A stretch of 58,172 bases of DNA from an uncultured Sutterella sp. (lineage in GTDB: Bacteria > Pseudomonadota > Gammaproteobacteria > Burkholderiales > Burkholderiaceae_F): contig CAJKCQ010000006.1 of assembly GCA_905198475.1 (NCBI GenBank), positions 1 through 58,172 on the forward strand, in the 5' to 3' direction. Below, one piece after another: positions 1-8,385 of this stretch. Made by a program: the position numbers and the translations under genes. Below the pieces are notes generated by a model. That model worked only from the letters and a program-made list of their open reading frames with translations, made no database searches and was not told where the DNA came from. Numbering within the stretch: position 1 is the first letter of the stretch; the number at the start of each line of letters is the position of its first letter.

Positions 1-24
1 ACGCGTAAGGACTCAGTAGGGAAT

Positions 25-44
25 CTCCGTCCTTCAGGGCGGAG
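25..44. repeat. IS200/IS605-type terminal hairpin
   Basis: A perfect-to-wobble stem (CTCCGTCC / GGGCGGAG) closes a TTCA loop, followed by AGGATGTCAA. This arrangement is typical of the subterminal hairpin at the end of IS200/IS605-family elements carrying tnpB or iscB. The rest of the element would lie to the left of the window. Three other hairpins with the same TTCA loop occur around the IscB element at 36303-36321, 36360-36379 and 37943-37962. Family assignment rests on shape and flanking bases only. Confidence 0.5.
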
Positions 45-102
45 AGGATGTCAATGCAGGCAGACAAGACGCCTTTCGGGGGAGGCGCTGAAAACGCGGA
101 CG

Positions 103-182
103 GCGCGGATTCTTCGTCCGCGCCGCCGGTGGGTGGTCTGCAGCCCCTCCGACTCCAATGCGCTCCCAAAGGAGCGCGTTGG
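103..182. repeat. Two strong inverted repeats downstream of the C69 gene
   Basis: Two hairpins lie in the non-coding space between the IS605-like end and the dipeptidase stop codon: a GGCGCGGA/TCCGCGCC stem near 104-126 and a 12-bp stem (CCAATGCGCTCC with GGAGCGCGTTGG, loop CAAA) at 155-182. Neither is followed by a T-run on either strand, so they are not convincing intrinsic terminators. They may stabilise the 3' end of the dipeptidase mRNA. Confidence 0.4.
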
Positions 183-215
183 AGCGAGGCGGAGCCTCAA
201 AGCGAAGTCGACCAA

Positions 216-2048
216 TCAGAGAAGATGCTTCCCGCTGCGACTCTCCGCCGCCTTCACGGTCTGGGTCTCGACCGGCACGACGTCGAAGCCCGTGACGCGG
301 TGGCCGTTCACCTGCGTGTAGAGCCAGAGATCCATCAGAGCGCCCGGAACGGCGCCCTTCGCAAGGTCCTTGGACTTGAAGGTGAAGACCACGTCCTCAA
401 AGCCGTCGCCGTTGACGTCCTTGAACTCCACCGTCTGCGCCGGAGCAAAGTTCGTGAACTTGCGGGTCGAATTGAGTTGGTTGGCGCTCATGCCGGCGCG
501 GGTCGCCTTGATGTTCGCTCCCTTCACTTCGTGATCCTTGGAGCCCAAAAGCGCGAAGGCGACGGGATCGTCGGAATCGGCCTTCACGACGTCGGCGAGG
601 ATCTTCACCTGCATCGGCATCAGGCGGGCGTTCTCAGCCTTCATGAGCTCGAGCACCTCGTCGTAGGCCTTCTGGTTGTAGTCGTGCAGGAACTTCGTGC
701 GCGCCTCGCCCTTGAGGGCGGCGGCCTCCTTCGTCACGGCCGAGCGGGCGGCCAGGAACTTCGCCTCTTCGGCGTGGATGAGCTCGGTGCGGTGCGCGAT
801 CTCGCCGCCCCGCAGATAGTCGATCGCATTCGTGCCGGCGCTAAAGACGCTGTGAGGCGTGAACTCCGCGCGGAAGTCGAACATCCCGGGGGTGCCCGCG
901 AAGTGCTCCTTCGTCGCCGTCGCGGCGTCCACGAAGGACGTGCCCGCGGCCGGACCCGCGAGCGGATAGATCGGCACGAAGACCGACTGGCAGGGACGGC
1001 CCAAAGTCTTCCAGGCCTCGGTGAGGGTGGGATCCGACGTGAGGTTGTAGACGATCGCGTCGTGCGAGGTCGTGCGGCAGATGCCTTCCGAAGCGCTGTG
1101 GTAGAGCGCCTGCTCCTCACCGATGTAGCTCTCGTGCTGGCGCAGAAGCTCCATCGCCTCTTTGACGCCGAGCTTGTGGTCGAGCTTCACGCTGTAGGGA
1201 AACTTCTCGGGATCGTTCATCTCGATCCCCGTCAGGTACTTCCAGGCGATCACGTTGCGGTTGGCGTTCCAGCGCTCCGCGCGGATGCTTTCGGGAGCGA
1301 CGATTTTGCGCCAATTGAAGATCGGATCCTTCGGGTCGTGCCGCCCGTCCTTGTCGGCGCGTTCGACCTGCTTGGGTTCAACCCTCCAGTTCTCATGGTC
1401 GCGCAGATCGACCTTGTCCATCATGAAGACATTCGGGATGTAGACCACTTCGTCGTCCTGAATCCGGTGCGCGGCCCACGAGTCGCCTTGATGAATGGCG
1501 AGCTGCCAGGCCTCGTTCGCGTCCACGAACGTGTAGGTGCGGCCGTCATGGAAGTAGCCGTACTCGTGAAGGAGCTCCGTCGCGATCTTCACGGCCTCGG
1601 CGGCGGAGTGTGCGCGCTCGGCGACGAGCCGGCGGATGCCGTAGCCGATGCCGCCGTCCTTCACCTCCATGCGGTCCGCATCGAAGATCTCGCCGCACCA
1701 ATTGGTCGCGATCACGACGCCCGCGTCGTTGAAGAACCCGTCGGCGAAGGACGCGCCGTCGGGAACGAGTGTCTCCGTCCAGTAGAAGCCGAGCGTCTCC
1801 TCGACCTGCGGAATCGCGGCGGCCTTGGGCTCGAACTTGATCATCTCACCCTTCTTGTGCTTGGCGGGCGGCACATAGTGCTGCAGGTTGAAGAGACGTC
1901 CGCCGTTGTCCTCGTTGTGGGCGACGATGATGTTGCCGGTAGCCGAAACGGCCTTGCCGACAATGAGTGTGCTGCACGCCTGCGCGGTGCCGGCAAAGGC
2001 CAGGATGGAGGCCGCGGCGACGGCGGCCTGAACGAACGTCTTCTTCAT
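216..2048 (-). CDS. C69-family dipeptidase, exported
   Basis: Predicted 610-residue peptidase of family C69 (PepD/U34-type Ntn-hydrolase), which cleaves dipeptides. A signal peptide (residues 1-24, MKKTF start, hydrophobic core, cleavage after AQA) is followed directly by Cys25, the expected N-terminal nucleophile, in the context ACSTLIVGKAVS. The motif VAHNEDNGG and a later NWCGEIFD fit the family. The frame stays open upstream to 2204, but 2048 is chosen because AGGAAAAG precedes it and it alone gives a signal peptide. It is longer than the roughly 470 residues of classical PepD, as is common for exported gut-bacterial members. It stands alone; etfA ends 349 bases upstream. Confidence 0.88.
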   Translation of the reverse strand: MKKTFVQAAVAAASILAFAGTAQACSTLIVGKAVSATGNIIVAHNEDNGGRLFNLQHYVPPAKHKKGEMIKFEPKAAAIPQVEETLGFYWTETLVPDGASFADGFFNDAGVVIATNWCGEIFDADRMEVKDGGIGYGIRRLVAERAHSAAEAVKIATELLHEYGYFHDGRTYTFVDANEAWQLAIHQGDSWAAHRIQDDEVVYIPNVFMMDKVDLRDHENWRVEPKQVERADKDGRHDPKDPIFNWRKIVAPESIRAERWNANRNVIAWKYLTGIEMNDPEKFPYSVKLDHKLGVKEAMELLRQHESYIGEEQALYHSASEGICRTTSHDAIVYNLTSDPTLTEAWKTLGRPCQSVFVPIYPLAGPAAGTSFVDAATATKEHFAGTPGMFDFRAEFTPHSVFSAGTNAIDYLRGGEIAHRTELIHAEEAKFLAARSAVTKEAAALKGEARTKFLHDYNQKAYDEVLELMKAENARLMPMQVKILADVVKADSDDPVAFALLGSKDHEVKGANIKATRAGMSANQLNSTRKFTNFAPAQTVEFKDVNGDGFEDVVFTFKSKDLAKGAVPGALMDLWLYTQVNGHRVTGFDVVPVETQTVKAAESRSGKHLL

Positions 2049-2290
2049 TTTTCTTTTCCTTTGGTGGTGGTCCCGAAGTGGTCTTCGGTTGGAGGAAGAC
2101 CTCAGTGTAGAGACCGCCTCAACCTCCGCCCACCTAGGAAACCCGTAGAAAGACGCATTCATCCTGTTTTTCACAACGCGCGAAACATGCACCTCCGCCG
2201 ACATTATCTATGTTCCGCCGCAATTCAAGGGTTTTCATCTACGCATTTCCACGAATGGCCACGGCGCGGACAAGAAGCGCACAAGAAAAA

Positions 2291-2331
2291 GGCCGCGGCG
2301 CTTCCCTCCGAAGAAGGAAGCCTCCGCGGCC
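2291..2331 (-). terminator. Rho-independent terminator of etfBA
   Basis: On the minus strand a GC-rich stem (GGCCGCGG and GGAAGC arms pairing with CCGCGGCC and GCTTCC) is followed by TTTTTCTTG. It lies 66 bases beyond the etfA stop and in front of the C69 gene, so it should separate the two transcripts. The 2049-2396 spacer holds this and otherwise only the presumed C69 promoter region. Confidence 0.75.
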
Positions 2332-2396
2332 CTTGAGCCCGTTCAGGCGGTTCCTATCCAGAGGATCGGAGCCGCCCGTCTTGGCGTGATGCCGGA

Positions 2397-3332
2397 CTAC
2401 TTCGCGAGCTTGGCCGCGAGCGCGCGGCAGGTGTCCGAGCCGTCGGCGACGAGGCCGTAGTCGGCGACCTCGAAGATCGGGGCTTCGGGATCCTTGTCCA
2501 CGGCGACGATCACCTTGGCGTCCTTGATGCCGGCGGTGTGCTGAATGGCGCCCGAGATGCCGAAGGCCATGTAGAGCTGCGGGGCGATCATCTTGCCCGT
2601 CTGCCCGACCTGCCAGTCGTTGGGGCAGAGGCCCATGTCCACGGCCGTGCGGGTGGCGCCCACGGCCGCGCCGATCGTGTCGGCGAGGGACTCAAGCGCC
2701 TTGAACCCCGCCTCGTCGATGAGGCCGCGGCCGCCCGCCACCACCACCTTGGCGGAGACGAGTTCGGGACGGTCGCTTTCGGTTTCGGTGAACTTCACGA
2801 AGCGCGAGCCGTCGTCGGCCTCGGGGCAGGCGACGGTCTCGACGGGGGCGGCGGCGTCCGCTTCACCCACCGGCTCGAAGGCGGTCGTGCGGATGGTGCC
2901 CACCACCACGTCCTCCGAGGTCTCAACCGTGGCGAGGAGCGACCCGGCGTAGATCCCGCGAACGAAGGTCTTCGGCCCCTTGACGGCGACGACGTCCGAG
3001 ACGGCGGAGCGCCCGAGAAGGGCGGCGGCGCGGGGCATCGCGGCCTTGCCGAGCGCAGTCGCGGGGAAGAAGACGTGGGTGTAGCCCGGGGCTTCGGCGA
3101 CGACGAGGTCGGCGAGGACTTCGGGGAGCTCCTGCGCGAGCTTGGGGTTCTCGGCGAGGAGCACCGTGCGCACGCCCTTCAACTTCGCGGCGGTGTCGGC
3201 GACCGACGCGCAGTCGTTGCCGGCGACGAGGACGTCCACGGCGTCCGTCATTTCGAGGAGCGCCGTGAGGGCCTGGGCCGTCGCGGGGCGGAGGTTCTTG
3301 TTGTCGTGATCGGCGATCAGAAGCGCGGTCAT
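2397..3332 (-). CDS. etfA: Electron transfer flavoprotein alpha subunit
   Basis: Alpha subunit (311 residues) of the heterodimeric electron transfer flavoprotein, which carries electrons from acyl-CoA or related dehydrogenases to a quinone oxidoreductase or other acceptor. The C-terminal FAD domain is clear: GGRGLIDEAGF near residue 200, then PNDWQVGQTGK, YMAFGISGAIQHTAGI and VAVDKDPEAPIFEVADYG, the family's strongest blocks. It follows etfB with a 15-base gap containing GGGAGG, so the two are co-transcribed. No dehydrogenase gene is adjacent, so the electron donor cannot be told from this window. Confidence 0.95.
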   Translation of the reverse strand: MTALLIADHDNKNLRPATAQALTALLEMTDAVDVLVAGNDCASVADTAAKLKGVRTVLLAENPKLAQELPEVLADLVVAEAPGYTHVFFPATALGKAAMPRAAALLGRSAVSDVVAVKGPKTFVRGIYAGSLLATVETSEDVVVGTIRTTAFEPVGEADAAAPVETVACPEADDGSRFVKFTETESDRPELVSAKVVVAGGRGLIDEAGFKALESLADTIGAAVGATRTAVDMGLCPNDWQVGQTGKMIAPQLYMAFGISGAIQHTAGIKDAKVIVAVDKDPEAPIFEVADYGLVADGSDTCRALAAKLAK

Positions 3333-3347
3333 TCTTGCGGCCCTCCC

Positions 3348-4100
3348 TTAGAGCACGTGCGCTTCATTGCGAAGCTTCTCAACGAGTTCATCAACGCTCG
3401 AAACCATCACGCCGGCCTTGCGGGCGGGCGGCGGCTCGACGCAGAGCGTGCGGATGCGCGGTGCGGCATCGACGCCGAGGTCGGCCAGGGCGATCGTTTC
3501 GACGGGCTTCTTGCGGGCCTTCGCCATCGAGGGGAGCGTCACGTAGCGGGGCTCGGCGAGGCGCAGGTCCGCGGTCACGACCGCGGGGAGCGCGAGCGAC
3601 ACCGTCTGGGTGCCGCCGTCGGTTTCACGCGTCACGAGGACGCGGCCGTCGTCGCCGAAGGCGATTTCGCCGGCGAAGGCGCCGAGCGGGCACTTCAGGA
3701 GCCCGGAGAGCATGGGGCCGGTCTGACCGCAGTCGTCGTCAATCGCCTGCTTGCCCAAGAGAATGAGGCCCGGGGCCTCCTTCTCAACGATCTTCGCGAG
3801 GATCTTCGCGGCGGCGAGCGGTTCGACCACGTCGTCCGTCTGCACGTGGATCGAGCGGTCCGCGCCGATCGCCATCGCGGTGCGCAGAACGTCCACCGAC
3901 TTGGCGCCGCCGATCGTCACGGCGACCACCTCCGTCGCCTTCCCGGACTCCTTGAGCTCGACGGCCTCTTCCACAGCGATTTCGTCAAAGGGATTCATCG
4001 CCATGCGGGCGAGCTTGATGTCCGGTCCGGAGTGGTCCGGGAGCGGGCGCACCTTGACCTTGGCGTCAACGACCCGCTTCACAGCAACTAAGATCTTCAT
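3348..4100 (-). CDS. etfB: Electron transfer flavoprotein beta subunit
   Basis: Beta subunit (250 residues) that binds AMP and interacts with partner dehydrogenases. The N terminus MKILVAVKRVVDAKVKVRP, the block MNPFDEIAVEEAVELKE, and LLGKQAIDDDCGQTGPMLSGLL match EtfB. The start at 4100 (ATG) is preferred over an in-frame TTG at 4109 because AGGA lies 10 bases before the ATG and abuts the TTG, and because family members begin MKILV. First gene of the etfBA operon. Confidence 0.95.
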   Translation of the reverse strand: MKILVAVKRVVDAKVKVRPLPDHSGPDIKLARMAMNPFDEIAVEEAVELKESGKATEVVAVTIGGAKSVDVLRTAMAIGADRSIHVQTDDVVEPLAAAKILAKIVEKEAPGLILLGKQAIDDDCGQTGPMLSGLLKCPLGAFAGEIAFGDDGRVLVTRETDGGTQTVSLALPAVVTADLRLAEPRYVTLPSMAKARKKPVETIALADLGVDAAPRIRTLCVEPPPARKAGVMVSSVDELVEKLRNEAHVL

Positions 4101-4241
4101 CGAAGGCAATTCCTAATAGTGTCGCCGCCCGGCAAGGACGGCGCGGCACCATCAGGCCGCGGTCCCCGGGCGGGAGAAAGCACGGACGGCGCAGCTCCTC
4201 AACCTTCCGGGGAAGCCGGCGTCCGCGCGCAGTGAGAGGGG

Positions 4242-4247
4242 ATTATA
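4242..4247 (-). promoter_or_regulatory. Candidate -10 element for etfBA
   Basis: Reading the minus strand, a perfect TATAAT lies about 140 bases upstream of the etfB start. No good -35 match is present at 16-18 bases (GTTTTT-like at best). The sigma-70 assignment rests on the -10 alone. Confidence 0.4.
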
Positions 4248-4367
4248 GCGGCGCTCTACGCCCGAAAAACCTTGGAAAATCTCGACTTTTGCGGCCCGCG
4301 GAACGCTTCCCCGCACCTCGGGGCTGCTGCTTGACGGCCCCCTCGAAGATCAACTCAAGAAGCCGCC

Positions 4368-4802
4368 TCAGAGGACGACCTGCAGCACCGCCGCCGCGAG
4401 CACCGCGTAGCGGATGAGCTTGCCCAGGGCGATCACCGCGAGCGAGAGCCACGGGTCGATCCTGAGCCACCCCGCGGCGAGCGGCAGCGCGTCGCCCACT
4501 ACGGGAAGCCACGAGAAGAAGAGCGCCCACGCGCCCCAGCGCCGGAGCCACTCGATCGCTCTCGAGGTCTTCTTCATTGTCGGAATGAAGCGTCCGATCG
4601 CCCAGGAGGTCATCGCTCCGAGCGTGTTTCCGGCGGTCGCGACGGCAACGAGCCAGAGCGTGTTCTGCGGCTGCCCCGCGATTGCGCCCGAGAGGAGCAC
4701 TTCGGAGCCGCCGGGAAAGAGCGTCGCGGAGACGAAGGCGGCGAAGAAGAGCGCAACGTCGATCCGCTCGCTCGCGAGGAGCGCGATGATCCAGGCCGTC
4801 AT
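4368..4802 (-). CDS. YqaA/DedA-type membrane protein (VTT domain)
   Basis: Small polytopic membrane protein (144 residues) of the YqaA/SNARE-associated (VTT, DedA-like) group. Visible are the re-entrant-type sequence FVSATLFPGGSEVLL, GNTLGAMTSWAIGR, and WLPVVGDALPLAAGWLR, all characteristic. Distant DedA relatives act as lipid flippases or proton-motive-force-linked transporters, but the role of YqaA proteins is not settled. The start overlaps the stop of the upstream CYTH gene by four bases (ATGA), indicating translational coupling. Confidence 0.8.
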   Translation of the reverse strand: MTAWIIALLASERIDVALFFAAFVSATLFPGGSEVLLSGAIAGQPQNTLWLVAVATAGNTLGAMTSWAIGRFIPTMKKTSRAIEWLRRWGAWALFFSWLPVVGDALPLAAGWLRIDPWLSLAVIALGKLIRYAVLAAAVLQVVL

Positions 4803-5338
4803 CGACCTTCGACCTTGTCAACCTGCACCGGTTGGGATTCGTCCGCCGGGAGCCTCTCGGCCTCCGTCCACGTCGAATAGGGACGGCGGGCAAGCGCGGC
4901 GTTGAGGTACCGCGCTACGCCCGTCACCTCGCGGCCGAGCCACGCGGGCTTTTGAAAGGGGGCGTCAGGGTCCGGGAGCTCGATCTCGGCGACCACGAGC
5001 CCGGCGTTGGCGCCGTGGAAGTCATCCACCTCCCAGACGAGCCCCGTTCCCGACGCTTCGGGAATCCGGGTGCGAGTCTTTTCGATGAGGGGCTTGATCG
5101 CGAGCTTCTCGAGCATCTCCGTGCAGTCCGCGAACGGGATGGGGTACTCGAACTCTAGCCGCGACGCGCCTTTGGCGGCGCCCTTCACGGTGATCACGGC
5201 GCGGGGGCCTTCGGTGCGGATCCGCACGCTCCGGTCCTTCTCCGCGGCGAAATACCCCTGCCGGAACTCAACCCCCGGCGCGAGCCCGCGCCAGAGGTCG
5301 TTCTTCACGAGAAACCTGCGCTCGATCTCCACGGCCAT
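4799..5338 (-). CDS. CYTH domain protein (triphosphate tunnel enzyme)
   Basis: A 179-residue CYTH/triphosphate tunnel metalloenzyme, most likely an inorganic triphosphatase or related phosphohydrolase. The signature ExExK appears as EIERRFLV at residues 4-11, with Arg in place of the usual Lys. Further tunnel strands are seen in RIRTEGPRAVITVKG, LEFEYPI, EKTRTRIP and AEIELP. Length matches single-domain bacterial CYTH proteins such as NE1496-type enzymes. It precedes the YqaA-like gene with a 4-base overlap. Substrate cannot be assigned from sequence. Confidence 0.85.
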   Translation of the reverse strand: MAVEIERRFLVKNDLWRGLAPGVEFRQGYFAAEKDRSVRIRTEGPRAVITVKGAAKGASRLEFEYPIPFADCTEMLEKLAIKPLIEKTRTRIPEASGTGLVWEVDDFHGANAGLVVAEIELPDPDAPFQKPAWLGREVTGVARYLNAALARRPYSTWTEAERLPADESQPVQVDKVEGR

Positions 5339-5361
5339 GTCGACTGTCCCTTCAAAGGCCT

Positions 5362-6168
5362 TCAGCGGAAGAGCGCCTTCATCTCGGCGGTGCGCTTCAG
5401 GGCTGCCTCGACAGCCTCGTCCATCATCGCGTCGATGTCGCGGTTGTTCATGACTTCGAGCGCCTTCGCAGTGGTGCCGCCCTTGCTCGTCACCTTCTCA
5501 CGGAGCCACGAGAAGGGCTCGCCCGACTGGCGCGCCAACATCGCCGCGCCGTAGACGGTGCCGAGCGCGAGGGCGTGGGCCGACGCCTCGGGCAGACCGC
5601 GCTTCAGGCCCGCCTTCTCCAAGGCCTCCATGAAGCGGAAGACGTAGGCGGGGCCGCTCCCCGGGATGGCGCCGACCAGGTCGATTCCGGCTTCGGAGTC
5701 CACCTCCACGACCTCGCCGCCTGCGCGAAGCACCCGCCGGGCGGCGTCGGCCGCCGCTTCTGGGGTCCCCTCGGGGATCCAGAGGCCGGAGACGCCGCAG
5801 CCCACCATCGCGGGGGTGTTGGGCATCGCGCGCAGAACGCGGTAGCCGCCGAGCCACCTCGAGAGCGCCGCGGATTCAATCCCCGCCGCAATCGAGAGGG
5901 CGGAGCCCGCCGGATTGAGGAGTGCCTTCACGGGCTCCAGGGCCTTCTGCATCGTCTGCGGCTTCACCGCGAGGACGAGAAGATCGCAGGCCGTGACCCA
6001 GTCGCCGAGCTCCAGATGGATCTCGGCGCCCTGTGCCGCCAAGGGCGCGAGCTTCTCTTCGTGGTGGTCGACGACGTGCACCGTGAGGTCCGCGTGCTCA
6101 CCGCGCAGAAGCCCGCCCACGAGGGCCGTTGCCATGTTGCCGCCGCCCAGGAATCCAACCGTCAGCAT
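5362..6168 (-). CDS. proC: Pyrroline-5-carboxylate reductase
   Basis: Catalyses the last step of proline synthesis, NAD(P)H reduction of 1-pyrroline-5-carboxylate. The 268-residue protein begins MLTVGFLGGGNMATALVGG, the Rossmann glycine motif. It has RAMPNTPAMVGCGVSGL in the middle and the C-terminal block GAIPGSGPAYVFRFMEAL with KVTSKGGTTAKALEVM, the substrate-binding signature. The frame runs further upstream to 6312, but 6168 is preceded by AAGGAG and matches family starts. It follows yggS with a 70-base gap, the classic yggS-proC pairing. Confidence 0.95.
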   Translation of the reverse strand: MLTVGFLGGGNMATALVGGLLRGEHADLTVHVVDHHEEKLAPLAAQGAEIHLELGDWVTACDLLVLAVKPQTMQKALEPVKALLNPAGSALSIAAGIESAALSRWLGGYRVLRAMPNTPAMVGCGVSGLWIPEGTPEAAADAARRVLRAGGEVVEVDSEAGIDLVGAIPGSGPAYVFRFMEALEKAGLKRGLPEASAHALALGTVYGAAMLARQSGEPFSWLREKVTSKGGTTAKALEVMNNRDIDAMMDEAVEAALKRTAEMKALFR

Positions 6169-6238
6169 CCTCTTCTCCTTTATCCCTCTTCCGAGGGGGG
6201 TGAATTTGTAGTATTTGATTGCGCCGCCTTCAGCCGCT

Positions 6239-6961
6239 TCAGACGCGGTTCCCGTAGAACCGTTCGCCGAAGATCGCCCGGCCGATGCGCACCATCGTGG
6301 AGCCCGCCTCAACGGCCTCCTCCAAATCCGCGCTCATCCCCATCGAGAGGGTGTCGGCCTGCGGATGCGCCTTCTGGAACTGAGCAAAAAGCGTGCGCAT
6401 CGCGAGAAGCGGCTTCATCCGCTCTTCGTGCGCATCGGCCGGAGCCGGAATCGCCATCAGGCCGCGCAAACGCACGTTCGGCAGCGCCTCGACGGCGCGG
6501 GCGAGGTCTTCGAGATCCTCGGGCTTCACGCCCGACTTCGTCTCCTCGCCGTCGATGTTGACCTCGATGAGGAGGTTGAGGGGCGGCATGCCGGCGGGGC
6601 GCTGCGCGCTGAGGCGCTCGGCGATCCGCAGCCGGTCGATCGACTGCACCCAGTCGAAGCGCTCGGCGACGCCGCGGGTCTTGTTCGCCTGCAGCGGCCC
6701 GATGAAATGCCATTCGAGCTGGAGTTCCGGATGGTGCTCGCGGAACCAGTCCACCTTGGCGCATCCCTCCTGCGCGTAGTTTTCGCCGAAGGTGCGGGCG
6801 CCCAATTCGGCGCATTGGAGCAGCGCCTCGGCGCCAAAGGTCTTGCCGACGGCGAGAAGCCGCACGCTTCCCTCGGGGCGGCCCGCCTTCGCCTCGGCCT
6901 CGTGAAGCTCTTTGACGACATGCGCCCAGCGCCCGGGCAGACCCGGCTGAAGTTCGGTCAT
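6239..6961 (-). CDS. YggS-type PLP homeostasis protein
   Basis: Pyridoxal-5'-phosphate-binding protein (PLPBP, PROSC/YggS; 240 residues) thought to control free PLP and amino-acid balance. The PLP-binding lysine sits in LLAVGKTFGAEAL (normally AVSKT). The blocks RTFGENYAQEGCAKVDWF, EWHFIGPLQANKTR, SIDRLRIAERL and LSMGMSADLEEAVEAGSTMVRIGRAIFGER are diagnostic. Start 6961 is chosen over upstream ATGs because GAGGGG lies just before it. Upstream of proC, as in many proteobacteria. Confidence 0.93.
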   Translation of the reverse strand: MTELQPGLPGRWAHVVKELHEAEAKAGRPEGSVRLLAVGKTFGAEALLQCAELGARTFGENYAQEGCAKVDWFREHHPELQLEWHFIGPLQANKTRGVAERFDWVQSIDRLRIAERLSAQRPAGMPPLNLLIEVNIDGEETKSGVKPEDLEDLARAVEALPNVRLRGLMAIPAPADAHEERMKPLLAMRTLFAQFQKAHPQADTLSMGMSADLEEAVEAGSTMVRIGRAIFGERFYGNRV

Positions 6962-7123
6962 AAATCCCCTCATTGGAGCACCGCTCGGGCGGAGGCTGCG
7001 CCCCTCCCGAGCGGTGCGGCTCGTTCGTGATGGAGACGAAAGTCTACCGCCCATGCACGCAGGCCGCTCCGGGCAGAACGGCGCCTCATCCGCTTCGGAG
7101 TACTTCGGTTCGCCGCGCCGGAT

Positions 7124-7137
7124 TTGATGAATGTCAA
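7124..7137. promoter_or_regulatory. FNR-like palindrome between yggS and imuA
   Basis: TTGAT-GAAT-GTCAA matches nine of ten informative positions of the FNR/Anr consensus TTGAT-N4-ATCAA. It lies 163 bases before yggS and about 400 before imuA. Which gene it would act on is unclear. Confidence 0.3.
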
Positions 7138-7259
7138 GAGAATCGTTCGCCTGCGTGCAGCCTCGCGGCGGTTTGATCCTGCGCCGCGGCAGGGGTCTCG
7201 ACGGACCGCTGCGCCCTCAGGATCACTTTTCGGCCCCGCCGCCCGTCCGCCCCTGCAGC

Positions 7260-7460
7260 TCTAGGAGTGCGGCACATCGATGAAGATCATGACGTGTGAA
7301 AAGACTGAGTATCACAATCCTTTTCGAACTACCGAAATTATTTTCAATGCATTGATGTTTATGAAATTTGCTGAACTCCTCTCCGCAGAAGATCAACACA
7401 AAGGATCACATAGAGATCTCAAAAGTGAAGAGGTGGATACACTCGGAGGAAAGACAACGG
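7260..7460. other. AT-rich island in the yggS-imuA gap
   Basis: Within the 590-base gap 6962-7551 this stretch is conspicuously AT-rich against its surroundings. A frame opening at ATG 7280 (MKIMTCEKTEY...) has no relative I recognise and runs on into the out-of-frame start of imuA. I see no LexA box (CTGT-N8-ACAG), tRNA or terminator. It may be a decayed acquired fragment or a promoter region. Confidence 0.35.
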
Positions 7461-7551
7461 CCGCGACATCCCGACACCTTCCGGCCGCCGATTTCCACCC
7501 GCGCCCCGCGCGCTCTTGTGCGTCCATGCGCCCTTTTCCCGGAGGTCCGCC

Positions 7552-8340
7552 ATGCTCTCCCGTTCACTCGCCGCCGACCCGAAGCCCGCCACTCCCGTCT
7601 GGAGCGCGCTCGTTGAAAAGTCCCGCTCCTGGTTCTCCGAGGAGAAGACCGCGGAGAAGCGCGGGGAGAAGCGCGGCGCCGTCACCTCGGGGATCGCGCC
7701 GCTCGACCGGATGCTCCCGGAGGGCCTTCCCACCGCAGGGTTCACGGAGGTGCTGTCGTCCGCCGCCGGGCGGCCGGAATTCCGGCTGATGCTCGCCGCG
7801 GCCGCGCGCCTCGAATCCTGCGTCTGGGTGCTGCCCGCGAAAGGCTTCGAGCCCTTTGCGCCGGCCTTCGAGGCGGCGGGCGTGGATCTCACGCGGCAGC
7901 TCTTCGTCGCGCCGCCTTCGCCCGAAGCGGCCTTTGAGGCTGCGCGCAAAGCGGCGGCGAGCGGCGAGGCGCGGGCGGTCTTCGCGTGGCTCGCACCCCT
8001 CGCGCCGGAAGCGGACCGCCGGGCGGTGCGGCGTCTGGCGCTCGCGGCCGAAACCTGCGGCGCCGCGGTCTACGCCGTGCGGCCGGCGGCTCTGGCATGT
8101 CTTCCCGCCGCGGGGAGGTTCCGCCTCCAGCTCACGCCCGCGGACCGCACGACGCTGCGGGTGCGGGCTCTGAAGCGCGGGGCCTACCGCACGCATGCGG
8201 CGGAGTGCCTCGTGCCGCTTTCGGACTTCGTCGAAGAGACCTCCGCCGGGACGAACAAAGTGGGCAATGCGAACACTGTTCCCGCCAAGTCCGCCGCCCG
8301 CGAACCGTCGCTCTTTCCCGACCCCGTATTCGCCGCCTGA
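7552..8340 (+). CDS. imuA: ImuA-like SOS mutagenesis accessory protein
   Basis: A RecA/SulA-fold protein of the ImuA family, which with ImuB and DnaE2 forms an error-prone translesion 'mutasome' in many bacteria. Family hallmarks: SGIAPLDRMLPEGLPTAGFTEVLS, CVWVLPAKGFEPFAPAFEAAGVDL, a central ARAVFAWLAP, and a C-terminal LRVRALKRGAY. The start at 7552 is preceded by CGGAGG with a 6-base spacer; an upstream TTG at 7516 lacks this. 262 residues. The next gene, 45 bases on, is an ImuB-like protein. No dnaE2 follows, and no LexA box was seen upstream. Confidence 0.72.
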   Translation: MLSRSLAADPKPATPVWSALVEKSRSWFSEEKTAEKRGEKRGAVTSGIAPLDRMLPEGLPTAGFTEVLSSAAGRPEFRLMLAAAARLESCVWVLPAKGFEPFAPAFEAAGVDLTRQLFVAPPSPEAAFEAARKAAASGEARAVFAWLAPLAPEADRRAVRRLALAAETCGAAVYAVRPAALACLPAAGRFRLQLTPADRTTLRVRALKRGAYRTHAAECLVPLSDFVEETSAGTNKVGNANTVPAKSAAREPSLFPDPVFAA

Positions 8341-8385
8341 CTCCCCTGCGCCGCCGACAGCCCTCTTTGGAATGCTTCTCCCGCC

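Noticed and set aside
48..2336. 762-codon plus-strand frame opposite the C69 dipeptidase
   Set aside because: Mirror of the dipeptidase codons; runs through the signal peptide and terminator regions.
2538..4091. 517-codon plus-strand frame opposite etfBA
   Set aside because: Shadow of etfA/etfB; no homology and His/Arg/Gly-rich.
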